A stretch of 64,000 bases of DNA, from the NCBI GenBank assembly GCA_016490735.1, contig JAEMWC010000022.1:1170001-1234000 (forward strand), read 5' to 3'. Each line of letters starts with the position of its first letter. Positions within the stretch are counted from its first letter, which is position 1. Made by a program: the position numbers and the translations under genes. This document shows, piece by piece, positions 41,965-51,268 of the stretch. This DNA comes from Pachyseris speciosa (Eukaryota > Cnidaria > Anthozoa > Scleractinia > Pachyseridae). The notes beneath the pieces were generated by a model, which did no database searches, was not told the DNA's origin, and saw only the letters and a program-made list of their open reading frames with translations.

Positions 41965-42210
41965 TTTTTGAAAGATTAAATCGTCTGTAGAGCGAAACGT
42001 GACTGAAACAGCTGTATCCTCAATGTGTTTATATTTCGCGGGTCAACGCGAGCCTCGACATCGTGTTCGCGCGGTTACTATTCCAAGATGGCGCCGGGAA
42101 CTGTAAAAAGGGCTATTAAAGTAACAACTAAATTTGAAATTTAAGATAAGTAACTAATTAACAATAACCTTGACAGAAGCTAAAAATAATTTGCATATAA
42201 AAGATGCAAA

Positions 42211-42744
42211 CTAATAGAGATACAGCTTTTCGCTGCTTACATTTTCATTTAGGGTAGGTTTCAATTCTCTAATTAGTAGAGTCTCCTTTATCTTGCAATG
42301 AGTGTCTGACCGACCTTTCGCCAATATCTCAAAGTGGTCCCATTTTAAGTTGTGACCAGTTGACGTGACGCGGTCTGCGATAGCAGATGCATGACAGCTA
42401 CTCGTGATCGCTTTAAAATGTTCAGTTTTTCTGTCATGCAATCTGCGTTTTGTTTTTCCAATGTAGAAATCCTGGCAGTCCCAACAACTAGCTTTATAAA
42501 CAACTTTTGACATTTGGGAACGGTTAATTCTATCTTTGTAGGGAAAAAGAGACTTAATGCGATGAGCGCTTTGGAAAATAACCTTAAGATCAATGCAGCC
42601 ATAAAATTTACTAATGCAGGTCTTCAGTTGTTTGGTAATAATTTTGCTTTGTACTCCTAAATAAGGTAGAACTAAGATTATTTCCTTTTTGGGGACTGTG
42701 GTGGTTGGAATCTTCGGTCTGTTTTGTTGCCTGAAGACCTGCAT
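42211..42744 (-). pseudogene. Penelope GIY-YIG endonuclease end (minus copy)
   Basis: A 177-codon frame shows VVYKASCWDCQDFYIGKT followed by RRLHDRKTEHF, and further on the glutamate in LLIRELKPTLNE. This is the GIY-YIG nuclease domain at the C-terminus of Penelope-like proteins, in the variant with DFYIGKT. The RT domain is missing, so it is a truncated copy that was left behind by incomplete insertion. Confidence 0.85.
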
Positions 42745-43147
42745 TAGTAAATTTTATGGCTGCATTGATCTTAAGGTTATTTTCCAAAGCGCTCATCGCA
42801 TTAAGTCTCTTTTTCCCTACAAAGATAGAATTAACCGTTCCCAAATGTCAAAAGTTGTTTATAAAGCTAGTTGTTGGGACTGCCAGGATTTCTACATTGG
42901 AAAAACAAAACGCAGATTGCATGACAGAAAAACTGAACATTTTAAAGCGATCACGAGTAGCTGTCATGCATCTGCTATCGCAGACCGCGTCACGTCAACT
43001 GGTCACAACTTAAAATGGGACCACTTTGAGATATTGGCGAAAGGTCGGTCAGACACTCATTGCAAGATAAAGGAGACTCTACTAATTAGAGAATTGAAAC
43101 CTACCCTAAATGAAAATGCAAGCAGCGAAAAGCTGTATCTCTATTAG
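42689..43147 (+). pseudogene. Penelope GIY-YIG endonuclease end (plus copy)
   Basis: This is the inverted twin of 42211-42744, almost identical over the shared part (one V/A change near the end: NENASSEK versus NENVSSEK). The match begins near CISKFYGCIDLK at 42735, so this copy is about 110 bases shorter at its 5-prime side. Confidence 0.85.
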
Positions 43148-43253
43148 TTTGCATCTTTTATATGCAAATTATTTTTAGCTTCTGTCAAGGTTATTGTTAA
43201 TTAGTTACTTATCTTAAATTTCAAATTTAGTTGTCACTTTAATTCCTAACGGT

Positions 43254-43295
43254 CACTTCTGAAGATGTATGTCGAAACATACGAAACGTCAAGTC
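43254..43295 (+). ncRNA. Hammerhead ribozyme, Penelope 3-prime end (plus copy)
   Basis: CACTT, CTGAAGA, stem II GTATG/CATAC with TCGAAA loop, GAAACGTC and AAGTC: a full minimal hammerhead core, mirrored at 38452-38500. Confidence 0.8.
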
Positions 43296-43377
43296 AAACG
43301 ATATAGTTTTATTTTTGTTTTCCAACAATGCGTTCTATTGTCATGTTTATCACCGCAGTTTGTGTGTTATTTCTTGT

Positions 43378-43619
43378 TAGGAATCAATAAACCATTGACT
43401 ATTTGCAAATTCCTGAATTTTACCCTCTGATATTGCTTTTTCAGCAGCGGTTTTCATTTCAGGATTTTCTTCAAAAACCCTTGATCCATACTTTTGGCTA
43501 AAATAGAACAAAAGACTTGCCACATGATCTCCAGGGTTTCCCACAACTTTACAATACAAAGGGTCCCATTCAAACCCACTTTGCAAAATAGATCTTTCTT
43601 GCTCGCAAGTCAAAGCCAT
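43378..43619 (-). pseudogene. Polinton small gene, N-terminal part (cut by Penelope insertion)
   Basis: Starts MALTCEQERSILQSG, with TATA directly before the ATG (43620-43623). About 80 codons run to the target duplication, where the Penelope tail brings an early stop (43377). The rest of the gene lies at 38241-38338. It contains FEWDPLYCKVVGNPGDHVAS; no family recognised. Confidence 0.75.
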
Positions 43620-43700
43620 TATACCAAAAAACACCCTTTGTCTAATTGGCAAGCAGCGGATATACTAATTGGTAAGAAAATAGTCAGCATTGCTTAGTAA

Positions 43701-44264
43701 TTATTCAGGAGTTACTGAGGATTGCTCTGTAATTTGTTCAGCAACCGCTATTGGCTCATTTTTTTTGTCCTCTGTGCTGGTAAATTCAATGTGTTTTGCC
43801 GTTATCAGCGCCGAGTTGGCCAAAGCAAGCCACCTGCCAAATTTCAAACCAAGCCAGCCTGTCAAACCGGTAAGCTCTTTTGTGATAATGTAGTCTTCTT
43901 TTATTTCTTTCCGGTAAGCCTCAATGTCTTTGATATTAACAAACGACTCAGCGGCTTGGGTTACAAGAAAAATGAAACTGTCAATCAAACTTTCGGTTGT
44001 CTTTGAGCCCACGTCAGATTCGTACCTTTTGTAATATTTTTCAACATCTTTGTCGGTGAGGCGCTTAACCTGATCTTGCGTCATTTGTACGCAGATAGCC
44101 TCCTTGCACTTGCCCGTCGTCACCAGAACGGCCAGCTGCTCGCGTAGAGCGGGGATGTCGGGGCCAGGCGATACCAAAGTCAGGGCACTACCGGCGGGCG
44201 CTCCACTTGCTTCTGCTTCAAGCATGTTCATAACTTCTGTCATTGCTTGCTGCTCTTCAGCCAT
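43701..44264 (-). CDS. Polinton hypothetical protein, 187 aa
   Basis: An intact frame starting MAEEQQAMTEVMNMLEAEA, with TATAG directly upstream of the ATG (44265-44269). Features are PDIPALREQLAVLVTTGK, TQDQVKRLTDKDVEKYYKR and a hydrophobic segment around SLIDSFIFLVTQAAESF plus GWLGLKFGRWLALANSAL. It lies just downstream of the ATPase on the same strand, a position often held by conserved Polinton proteins of unknown role. Confidence 0.7.
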   Translation of the reverse strand: MAEEQQAMTEVMNMLEAEASGAPAGSALTLVSPGPDIPALREQLAVLVTTGKCKEAICVQMTQDQVKRLTDKDVEKYYKRYESDVGSKTTESLIDSFIFLVTQAAESFVNIKDIEAYRKEIKEDYIITKELTGLTGWLGLKFGRWLALANSALITAKHIEFTSTEDKKNEPIAVAEQITEQSSVTPE

Positions 44265-44289
44265 CTATACTTTAGCTTCTTTTTTTAAT

Positions 44290-44893
44290 TCACCCTCCGT
44301 GTAACTGCACACCGAAAGGATGCCGCAGCGAGAACACAAGGTTAGAAAACTTTTGCTCTTTCAGTTTTGAAATCATGTTTTTGTACTCCTCTGGGGGCAG
44401 ATCGCCTGCATAGTCCTCAAATATCGATTTCATGGTCTTGGCCGAGGGATTGTAAAAAAGAACGACCGCCGCGATGTTTTCCCGAAAAGACGCGGTGATG
44501 CTAGTGTACTTCTGTGTCAGCACCCACACGCTGATGCCGATGTGCCTCGCTGAAAAGGCAAGATGCACCAGCTGGCCCGTGCGTTTTTTTACCTCTTTTG
44601 AGGCGGCGCAGTCGTCAAGGATTATGAGAGTGTTGTCTCCCTCAAAAAACAAAGTCACGATCTCCAACCAAAGTTCTACCTTGTGCTGCCCGCAAATTAT
44701 GACATAAACCCGCGGGTCGTTTTCCCCAAATCGAAAAGGGGGTCTTGTTGTGGGCGAACGTCGGGCAGATAAGAACAATGTAGTCGAACTTTCCTCGGAA
44801 AGAGCCTTTTAGCTGGTCAACCATAAACTTTGTTTTGCCACAGTTTGTCGGCCCCACTATGAGAGCGTTGAATGGAATGTTATTCGGGTTCAT
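44290..44893 (-). pseudogene. A32/FtsK-like packaging ATPase (frameshifted)
   Basis: This would drive DNA into capsids. Walker A GPTNCGKT lies near the start (about 44840-44865) and Walker B TLIILDDCA near 44610-44635, followed by HLAFSARHIGISVWVLTQKY, a sensor-type strand. A frame change near 44715-44735 (KTPFSIWGK versus FGENDPR) interrupts the gene between the Walker motifs. TATATG overlaps the start codon. The length of about 200 residues is near that of compact Polinton ATPases. Confidence 0.88.
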
Positions 44894-44937
44894 ATACCCT
44901 GTGGTTATAAAAATACAAAAGCCCCAGCGCAGCTGGT

Positions 44938-46190
44938 TTATAACTCAACAGATTGCAATTGCCGTCCCTGTACGTTGAACTGCGCGTCGCTGATTGTGAA
45001 AATATGGCAGTTGACGTTTCCAGAACCGCTGGCGGTCCGCTCGATCTCAAGCAGTACCCCGTCTTTTGTGTTGACAAGTCTAACCCCGCTTCCGTGCATT
45101 TCATTGGCTGCCATTGACCTCAAGTCAATCAGCAGCCCGAAGCGGTCGCCTGTGTAAAACTTTTTCAAAGTCATGTGTTGCGTTTTGTTTGTCTTTTTCA
45201 TGAAAAATCGGCTGGCTTCCTCCCAAATGTCTTTATTATCGAGGCCGTTGTTGTAAAGCTTGTTGGGCGCGTCGTTAACCGTGACGCTTACTTTTTTGAT
45301 GTCGGGGTTGAAAAACTTTTCCGAATCCCTGGCGCCTGCTGTGTAAGGTTCGATGAAAAGCACAAGAATTCCTTTCAAAGACCTTCTTTGTGGGTTGGCG
45401 CGGAGGTTTAAACGTGTTGCGGTTCTTTTTGCAAATGAAACAATCTCTTCCCTGTGCACAAAGTCATACATGAACTCTTTCCCGGAGTTATAAAGTTTTT
45501 CCGCCTCTTGGGCGAAAATTTCACTTCGAATCATTTCATACTCGATCTGGATATTTGTCAGCTTGTATTTCAGTTTTGTGGTGTCTGAGCCTTTTACGAC
45601 ATTATCAGCACTTGCCAGGGTAAGTTCAAACAAAAGGTCATTGTAAAGAGCTTGGGGGTAAAGATTCCGTGGTCAGTCAGGATTTGATGGTCAAGCCGGA
45701 TGCGGTACTTGTTTTTGTAAATGCCCTCTAGTTTGGTTTCAGCAGCGACACCCGAGGTGGGCTTGTCGCCGGCATCTGAGCGAATCTTGTTAAGATTATC
45801 GCTCTGGATGCCCTCGAGCACCATGTTGTCCCGCTCCTCTTGAGAAAGGAAAAGGTCCTCCCAGATTTTGAAAATGTCGTAGCTGGCCGTGTCCTGCAGA
45901 ATGGTGCTTGAGTATTTTACTACCAGCTTATCAATCAGAGCCCGCGTGACGTTTTGCACGAGATAGTTGTTAGCGTGGCCGCCGGTTAAATCAATGTTGA
46001 ACAGCAGGGAAAGAGAGCCTGGGACGAGAACCTCGTTTTCATTGAGTTTGGGAACAGAAACATAAAGAGTCTCCCCGGGGTTGGCTTCACTTTTGCCAAA
46101 TGTTATTCGGTTAATTTTGCGCTCAGCCTTCATTGCGCCGAGCATTTTTTCTTTGTGTGAAGGCAGAAGGTTTTCATCCACCGCGGACAT
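44938..46190 (-). pseudogene. Major capsid protein (double jelly roll, one frameshift)
   Basis: About 415 codons in two frames, joined by a frame change near 45640-45660. The N-terminal part has KINRITFGKSEANPGETLYV, FNIDLTGGHANNYLV and a KYRIRLDHQILTDHG block; the C-terminal part has KLTNIQIEYEMIRSE, GILVLFIEPY and IKKVSVTVNDAPNKLYNNG. These match Polinton major capsid proteins, which form hexon-like trimers in an icosahedral shell. TTATATC directly precedes the ATG (46191-46198). It is transcribed divergently from the next gene with about 60 bases between starts. Confidence 0.85.
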
Positions 46191-46248
46191 GATATAATCT
46201 AATGATAAAAATTCAATTGGAAAATTTAAAAATTAATATATTACGCAA

Positions 46249-47585
46249 ATGGCAGAAGGGGGTGTACCCGACGACGGTTATCTTTGATCCTTTATTGGAT
46301 GAAAAAGACGATGATGATGATGACGATGAAGAGGGTGACAAAACGAAGCCCTTTTATCAACCAGGATCATCTACACCATATCATGATGGTGAAGAAATTC
46401 CGTTTCAAACATGGCATTTCGAAAAAATTGAGCTGTCAGACACATCTGTTGATGAAACATCTTTTGCCGGCGCTCAGACCTCGAGTGAACTTGCTTCAAT
46501 TTCTGCAAAAAATTTATTTCCTAACATCAGTGCAACTGATCTTGAATTAGCTTACGGCCCCAATGGAAGGCTTCGAGTCAAAATGGTTGGTGTTGGCAAA
46601 AAGTCATACGACCTGTTCACAATGAAAAGGGGTACGAATGAAGAACAGTTGAATCCAAGACTCATGAAAGAAATAAAAAATGCACTCGGAAAGTCAATTT
46701 ATGAAATGCGCGCAGATGTTGTACAACAAACTGCTGAAAAAGAAAAACAACTGGAAGAAGCTGTATCTGCGGCAAATTCAAGTGAAAAGGTCAAAGATGA
46801 TATGAATAAAATCAGAACCCAAATGAGACAAATTGATGAGCGGAGGGAAGCTCTTGAAGATAAACATGGTAATTTGGATACAGAAGAAATTCAAAGACTA
46901 AAAAACCAGAAAAAAGATCTTGAAAGGGAACATCAAGAAAAAAGAAAACAGCTGGAAAAAAATCAGCAAAGCAGCAGAACAGGCCCCCAAACTAAAAGAA
47001 GACATTCGTAAACTCAAAGAACAAAATGACAAATTGTCTCAAACCGTAGCGGAACTTCAGGAAAAATTTGATACGGAAGCTCTCAATGAACTAAAAGAAC
47101 AAAAAGCAGAACTGGAACGCCAAAATGAAGAAGACAAAGCAATTATAAACAATGAAAATGCCACATCTTCTGACAAAACTGCAGCGGAGGCCCGAGTGGC
47201 AGAGCGAGAAGAAAATATAAAACAATTAACAAGACAGATTGAGGCGATTGAAGGGGATATGCCTCTTCGTGAAAGAATTAAAGAGATTTTTTAAAAATAT
47301 GGCGTTATCATCACAGCGATTGTTCTTGCGGCCGGTGTAACGATTGGTGCTGTGGTTGGCGCCATCACCAACTCCTTGAAAACCCTAGGGAAAGGTTTGG
47401 GAAACGGGCTGAAAGAAATCGGCAAAAAAACGGCTTCGCTTCTGCCCGGGTTGATTGGCTCGATTGTTTCTTTCCTTTTCAAAACAGTTGGCGAGGCTAT
47501 CAACTTTCTTGCCGAGCACACCTGGCTTTTGATTCTGGCTGTGGTTGCTTTTCTTGTTGAAATGTATGTTAAGAAGAATCGCTAG
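46249..47585 (+). pseudogene. Long coiled-coil protein with C-terminal membrane segments (frameshifted)
   Basis: The likely start is the ATG at 46249, after TATATT, but its frame stops within 13 codons; the main frame (46202-47011) is offset, so an early frameshift is likely. The central part is a long heptad-rich coiled coil (about 46720-47290: EKEKQLEEAVSAANSSEK, LKEQKAELERQNEEDKA) that continues in another frame after 46920. An in-frame stop follows at 47292 beside a T6 run; the same frame then encodes two hydrophobic stretches (SLLPGLIGSIVSFLFKTV and TWLLILAVVAFLVEMYV). A fibre, tail-like or membrane-tether role is possible but unproven. Confidence 0.7.
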
Positions 47586-49330
47586 TTTTGCGGCGCCCGA
47601 TTGAAAAGATCACTACCCCCGCAAGCACAAGGGCTCCTACAGCTACGACTATTTTGTTTATGTTGTGGGTATCGTTTCCGGAGTCAGCTGGTGGGGTTGG
47701 TTTTTCCTCCGAAGATTCGGGTGTTTCAGCCTGATCTGGGATTGGTGGTGGCGGCGATTTTTTTGTTGGGTTTTGGGCTTTCATTGCAGCTTTGTGAATT
47801 GGGTTTGACGGATGGCTGTTTGGCGGGTTAACCTTTGAAGGCCCGCCCGCCATCAAGTGAAGGGCTGCTTTTTTTTGTGCCCTGATTTACATCGTTGTTT
47901 ACCCCAAGTTTCATCCCCGGCGTCGCCTGCTTGAGCTTATTGTTGTAGCCCACCACGCTTTCTGAGTTCAGAACCATATTAGACGGCATCAGCCAGCACC
48001 CTGGAGCCACTGCCAGATTTAAACGAACCTTTGCTTCATCCACAGCTAGCTGGTAGCGCTGAACACTTTTTGAAATGTCTGGTGTGTGGATGGCGTCCTC
48101 CATGAGAATAAGAAATTCTCTTTGAGCCTCCTTCGCTCTGGCGCCATTTCCAAGAATGCTGCTTCTTACGTTTACCTGGGAGCCAAGAATGCAGTACACA
48201 AACGCTTCTATTGACTGGTTCAGTCGGGCCATACCTGCCTGAGTTAGCCCGTGAGCGGCATCCGGCACAAAGTATTAAAACTTTTTGTCTGCGCCCTGGT
48301 CGTTTCTAATGAAATGAAGAACGTTGCCACCGTCTTCACTCAAGTCAGCTCCACTTTCATCTGAAAACCTTTGATTCGATGGGTTTGACAGATCTGTGGG
48401 ATACTGCCAAAGTTTTTGTGCAAAGTCGCCGTCGTCATACTGTATGAATACGTATCCGAGGCCATGGTTTTGGCCATGTGTAAAACGAAAGTCTGAGCTT
48501 GGATTGACACCGCATTCTGCGCAAATCCTTCTGAAAGAAGCCTTGTCGTATTTGTTGTCTTTTTGGTTGAAATTGGGGCCGTCTGGCAGAGAGCTTATGC
48601 TTTGAATTCCTCCCATCTCGAAAAGAATTCACCTTGTTGTGAAATAAACATGAAATAGGTAAAAGGAGCGGAGCTGCTCGGCTCCTGGGGAATTCCCCAA
48701 GACGTCACCCGTCAAAATCTCTCTTGAAACGCCGCAGCCCGTTGTCGCGCACCAAAAAGCAAAGTTCAGCTGTTGTGGCCAAAACCCCATGTGTGGGCCG
48801 CCGAGCCATTCCCTCGCAACTTTGGATGTGCTGAATGTTATCTTTGTGTCTTTAAAAATGTTTCTGTACTGCATTGTGAAAAAGTCTGTGGGTGTTACAT
48901 AAATTTTTTGCAAACCGTTTAGCTTTCCGCTGATCTGCGATTGAATTTTTTCTGTGAAATCGACCGCTGGGATTGTCTGCGGGGAACTCCCCGAAACGGC
49001 GGAAAGCTGTGATGGGAAACCCCCGCTTGGTTGTATACCCAGTGCCTTTTTCATTGCCTGAGGCCAATACTTGCTGTCTGAACCAAAAACACTTTTCTGA
49101 TAGTCGGGCCCTGCTTTGTACATAATTTCTGCTGTTGCCTTGTGGTCTTCGGTAAAGTTGACTTCCGCTGTAAACTTGCTCTTGTCTGCGTTTGGGAATT
49201 TAGACAAAAAATCTGCCCAAGCCTTGTCTTTTGCACTTTTTGCAATTTGGCGGGCCTCAGTTGTTTGTACCCACTGAAAAAAATTTGCGATCTTATGAAA
49301 GGGTGATATTTTCCAATTGGATTTTTATCT
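47569..49330 (-). pseudogene. Large Polinton protein of unknown function, two in-frame stops and a frameshift
   Basis: Three consecutive blocks lie in one frame: about 49330-48629, 48616-48275 and 48268-47828, separated only by single stop codons (TGA at 48629, TAA at 48275). A fourth block to 47569 follows a frame change at a run of A residues near 47870. The last block ends with a Pro-rich linker and one membrane segment (IVVAVGALVLAGVVIFSIG). Conserved-looking parts include KVAREWLGGPHMGFWPQQ, RFTHGQNHGLGYVFIQYDDG and RYQLAVDEAKVRLNLAVAPG. No ATG is found at the 5-prime end. It probably was one protein of about 580 residues, possibly a virion component. Confidence 0.65.
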
Positions 49331-49343
49331 TTATTGGAATACA

Positions 49344-49981
49344 ATGGTTGTGATTACCATTTCCACAACTGACAACCCTTGCAACGTTTATTTTGACGAG
49401 CGGGTTCCTAAAGCCGATTATGTGCGGTTTGTTTCTTGCACGCTTTGCAATTCGTGGGACAATTTAAAACAAAACGGGCAAATTACATTTGTTGATAATC
49501 GTAGTCAAAGAAAAAAAACAGTATTACAGGGGCATTATACGCTTGAAGGAATTGCAAAAGAAATTAAAGGTTCCTTCAAACAATACTCAGAACCGTTAAG
49601 TACCGAAATAAATTCGGCTGTTGGGGCGATGGTAATTTATAATGAAAACAACAGAAATATAACATTTGATATAGACAAAAATTGTTGTTTATTTCATTTG
49701 TCAAACAGCTAAAAACACCAACTAGTTATTTTGTTCATTGTGATTTGGTTGACACAAATAAAAATTTGTTGAATGGGAAAAAATCAAATCTTCTTGCACA
49801 AGTTGGAATTAAAGGAAAGGCTTTCGAATATACCAACTATCAAACAGATGAGGTGTCATGTCTTAGAGCCGCTTCAACTAGTGAACATGTGAATAGTGTG
49901 ACGCTTTCGGTCAAAGATGAAAATGGAGAACTGTTTAATTTTCGAGGACAAAAACTTTACTTTGAGTTGATGTTAATTTAA
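49344..49981 (+). pseudogene. Probable minor capsid (penton-like, single jelly roll) protein, one frameshift
   Basis: The ATG at 49344 opens MVVITISTTDNPCNVYFDE; the frame shifts near 49690-49710 and continues to 49981. The second part, with YFVHCDLVDTNKNLL and the ending SVKDENGELFNFRGQKLYFELML, has the strand-rich pattern and terminal G-x-x-L-x-F motif I associate with Polinton/adintovirus penton-type proteins. The total length of about 212 residues fits. It sits next to the large structural-type gene and opposite to it. Assignment is by pattern, not alignment. Confidence 0.55.
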
Positions 49982-49998
49982 AGAAAACATTTTGGCAA

Positions 49999-50004
49999 TA
50001 TATA
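49999..50004 (+). promoter_or_regulatory. TATATA box four bases before an ATG
   Basis: TATATA-CACC-ATG at the start of the 227-residue gene, on the plus strand, showing the motif is strand-independent and tied to start codons. Confidence 0.55.
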
Positions 50005-50008
50005 CACC

Positions 50009-50692
50009 ATGCCGAATGAGGATGTGATGCCGTTTTCTCCTAAGGCATCTGCTCCACCCGAAAGTATTGCAGAACAGCAGTATACGCCACTTTATCCCAG
50101 TCTTCCCAATGCTGAAACTTTCAGGCTGACTGAGCTCAGCAAAATTGAAAAACAGATTTCTGATGAGGCCGAACACTACAGAGTTGTGCTAAAAAAATAC
50201 AAAAAGGCACAGAAAGCCTGCAGCTATGCTGTTGCTGGTCTTGGTGTCGCAACTACGGCTCTGTCTTCCGGAGCTGTCGCCTCTGCACTGACTGGAGTTG
50301 GAATTGTGGTCAGTGTTCCTCTCGGTGTTGTGGGGGGTGTTTGCGGTGCGGTTTCCACCGTTTTGACGGGGATCAACAAAAAGCTTGAGCGAAAAATTAA
50401 CAAACACAATAGATTGAGTGCTCTTGCTGCAACAAAACATGACACAATAAATGCTTTTGTTTCTAAAGCGCTCGATGATAATCGTGTCACAGACTTGGAA
50501 TTCAGACACGCAACTCGTGAAATAAAAAGCTATAGACAAATGAAGGCAAATTTGCGTGCAAGCTTTACAAAAAAACAGCCAACCCCGGCGCCTCCAACCC
50601 CGGTGCCTGCACCTCTAAATGAAGAAGAAATAAGGAAAGATGAGCGCGAAAAAATAAGAAAAAAGCTGACAGAGAGCGCAGATTTGAACTAA
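50009..50692 (+). CDS. Polinton membrane protein, 227 aa
   Basis: An intact frame. An N-terminal Pro-rich part (MPFSPKASAPPESIAEQQY) leads into a helix (RLTELSKIEKQISDEAEHYR), two glycine/valine-rich hydrophobic segments (YAVAGLGVATTALSSGAVA and GVGIVVSVPLGVVGGVCGA), then a basic helical part and a PTPAPPTPVPAP linker with a charged end. This plan is common in Polintons of cnidarians and fish. A role in capsid or membrane remodelling is guesswork. Confidence 0.75.
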   Translation: MPNEDVMPFSPKASAPPESIAEQQYTPLYPSLPNAETFRLTELSKIEKQISDEAEHYRVVLKKYKKAQKACSYAVAGLGVATTALSSGAVASALTGVGIVVSVPLGVVGGVCGAVSTVLTGINKKLERKINKHNRLSALAATKHDTINAFVSKALDDNRVTDLEFRHATREIKSYRQMKANLRASFTKKQPTPAPPTPVPAPLNEEEIRKDEREKIRKKLTESADLN

Positions 50693-50774
50693 ATTTTGAA
50701 GGGAAAAAAGTTAAATTTTATTTAGGTTGGAATGCGTGATACCATTTAAAAAAATGAAAAAGATATAAGGCACA

Positions 50775-50912
50775 ATGATAGCCTTGGCACAAGGAATTTT
50801 GTATGTTGTCACGGACATTTTTACGCCTGATTGGCAAAAAGAGGTACGGCGTGTTACCTTTGAATTTGTCGAGAAGTTAAAAAAACATTCCCTTTGCACA
50901 AATAATATATAA
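50775..50912 (+). CDS. Small Polinton protein, 45 aa
   Basis: ATG at 50775 follows GATATAAGGCACA, the element's usual box. It encodes MIALAQGILYVVTDIFTPDW and a charged helix RRVTFEFVEKLKKH, stop at 50912. The amphipathic, membrane-active look and correct promoter-like context support it despite its size. Confidence 0.45.
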   Translation: MIALAQGILYVVTDIFTPDWQKEVRRVTFEFVEKLKKHSLCTNNI

Positions 50913-50915
50913 TTT

Positions 50916-51257
50916 TTAAAAATACAATAGTAGTGTTTTCAAATAATTCTTTAAATAGTTTTTTGTCCTCGTTTTTTTTGCTATTTTATAAAACTCTTTT
51001 TTAAAATCATCTGATGCCCCAAATAAAAGAACACCAGTCCCATATTTTTTTATTATTTCAAATATTTCTTTTTCTACTTTTCCCAAAAATTGTTCTGTTT
51101 TCATTTCTTCAACCAATGGAAAAATATTTTTATAAACATCTAAAAAACTTGTAATTACAAATAATGAAACACCGCCAATAATTAAAAACCAATGCAAAAA
51201 TGGCACCGCAACAGCGTCATAATAACCACTGTCTATCGCTGGGATATATTTGCACAT
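50916..51257 (-). CDS. Polinton hypothetical membrane protein, 113 aa
   Basis: Starts MCKYIPAIDSGYYDA, one membrane segment (FLHWFLIIGGVSLFVITSF), then a helical part (EEMKTEQFLGKVEKEIFEI) and a lysine-rich end. The frame is intact. Ends four bases from the stop of the convergent 45-codon gene. Function unknown. Confidence 0.6.
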   Translation of the reverse strand: MCKYIPAIDSGYYDAVAVPFLHWFLIIGGVSLFVITSFLDVYKNIFPLVEEMKTEQFLGKVEKEIFEIIKKYGTGVLLFGASDDFKKEFYKIAKKTRTKNYLKNYLKTLLLYF

Positions 51258-51268
51258 TTTTTTTCAAA

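Larger units (their letters stand above)
38508..42110. mobile_element. DNA transposon with THAP and SAP-SWIM-YqaJ genes
   Basis: Inverted ends of about 68 bp (CTTTTTACAGTTCCCGG ... and its match ending at 42110) bound 3.6 kb. GGC at 38505-38507 and 42111-42113 may be a 3-bp duplication. The left end carries a THAP-type zinc-finger exon on the plus strand, the right end a SAP-SWIM-YqaJ gene on the minus strand. The centre is non-coding. Superfamily not assigned: no DDE transposase core is visible. Confidence 0.8.
38339..43377. mobile_element. Head-to-head pair of Penelope-like elements, with nested DNA transposon
   Basis: Two 5-prime-truncated Penelope-like copies lie head to head, 3-prime ends outward. 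Inverted arms of about 500 bp (42124-42627 and 42735-43238) plus end segments (38371-38506 and 43244-43380) match. Each copy has a GIY-YIG endonuclease C-terminus, a 3-prime region, a hammerhead motif and a TTGTTTTCCAACAATGCG... tail. The pair is bounded by TAGGAATCAATAA on both sides (38326-38338, 43378-43390). The minus-strand copy is split by the DNA transposon 38508-42110. No RT domain remains. Confidence 0.85.
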
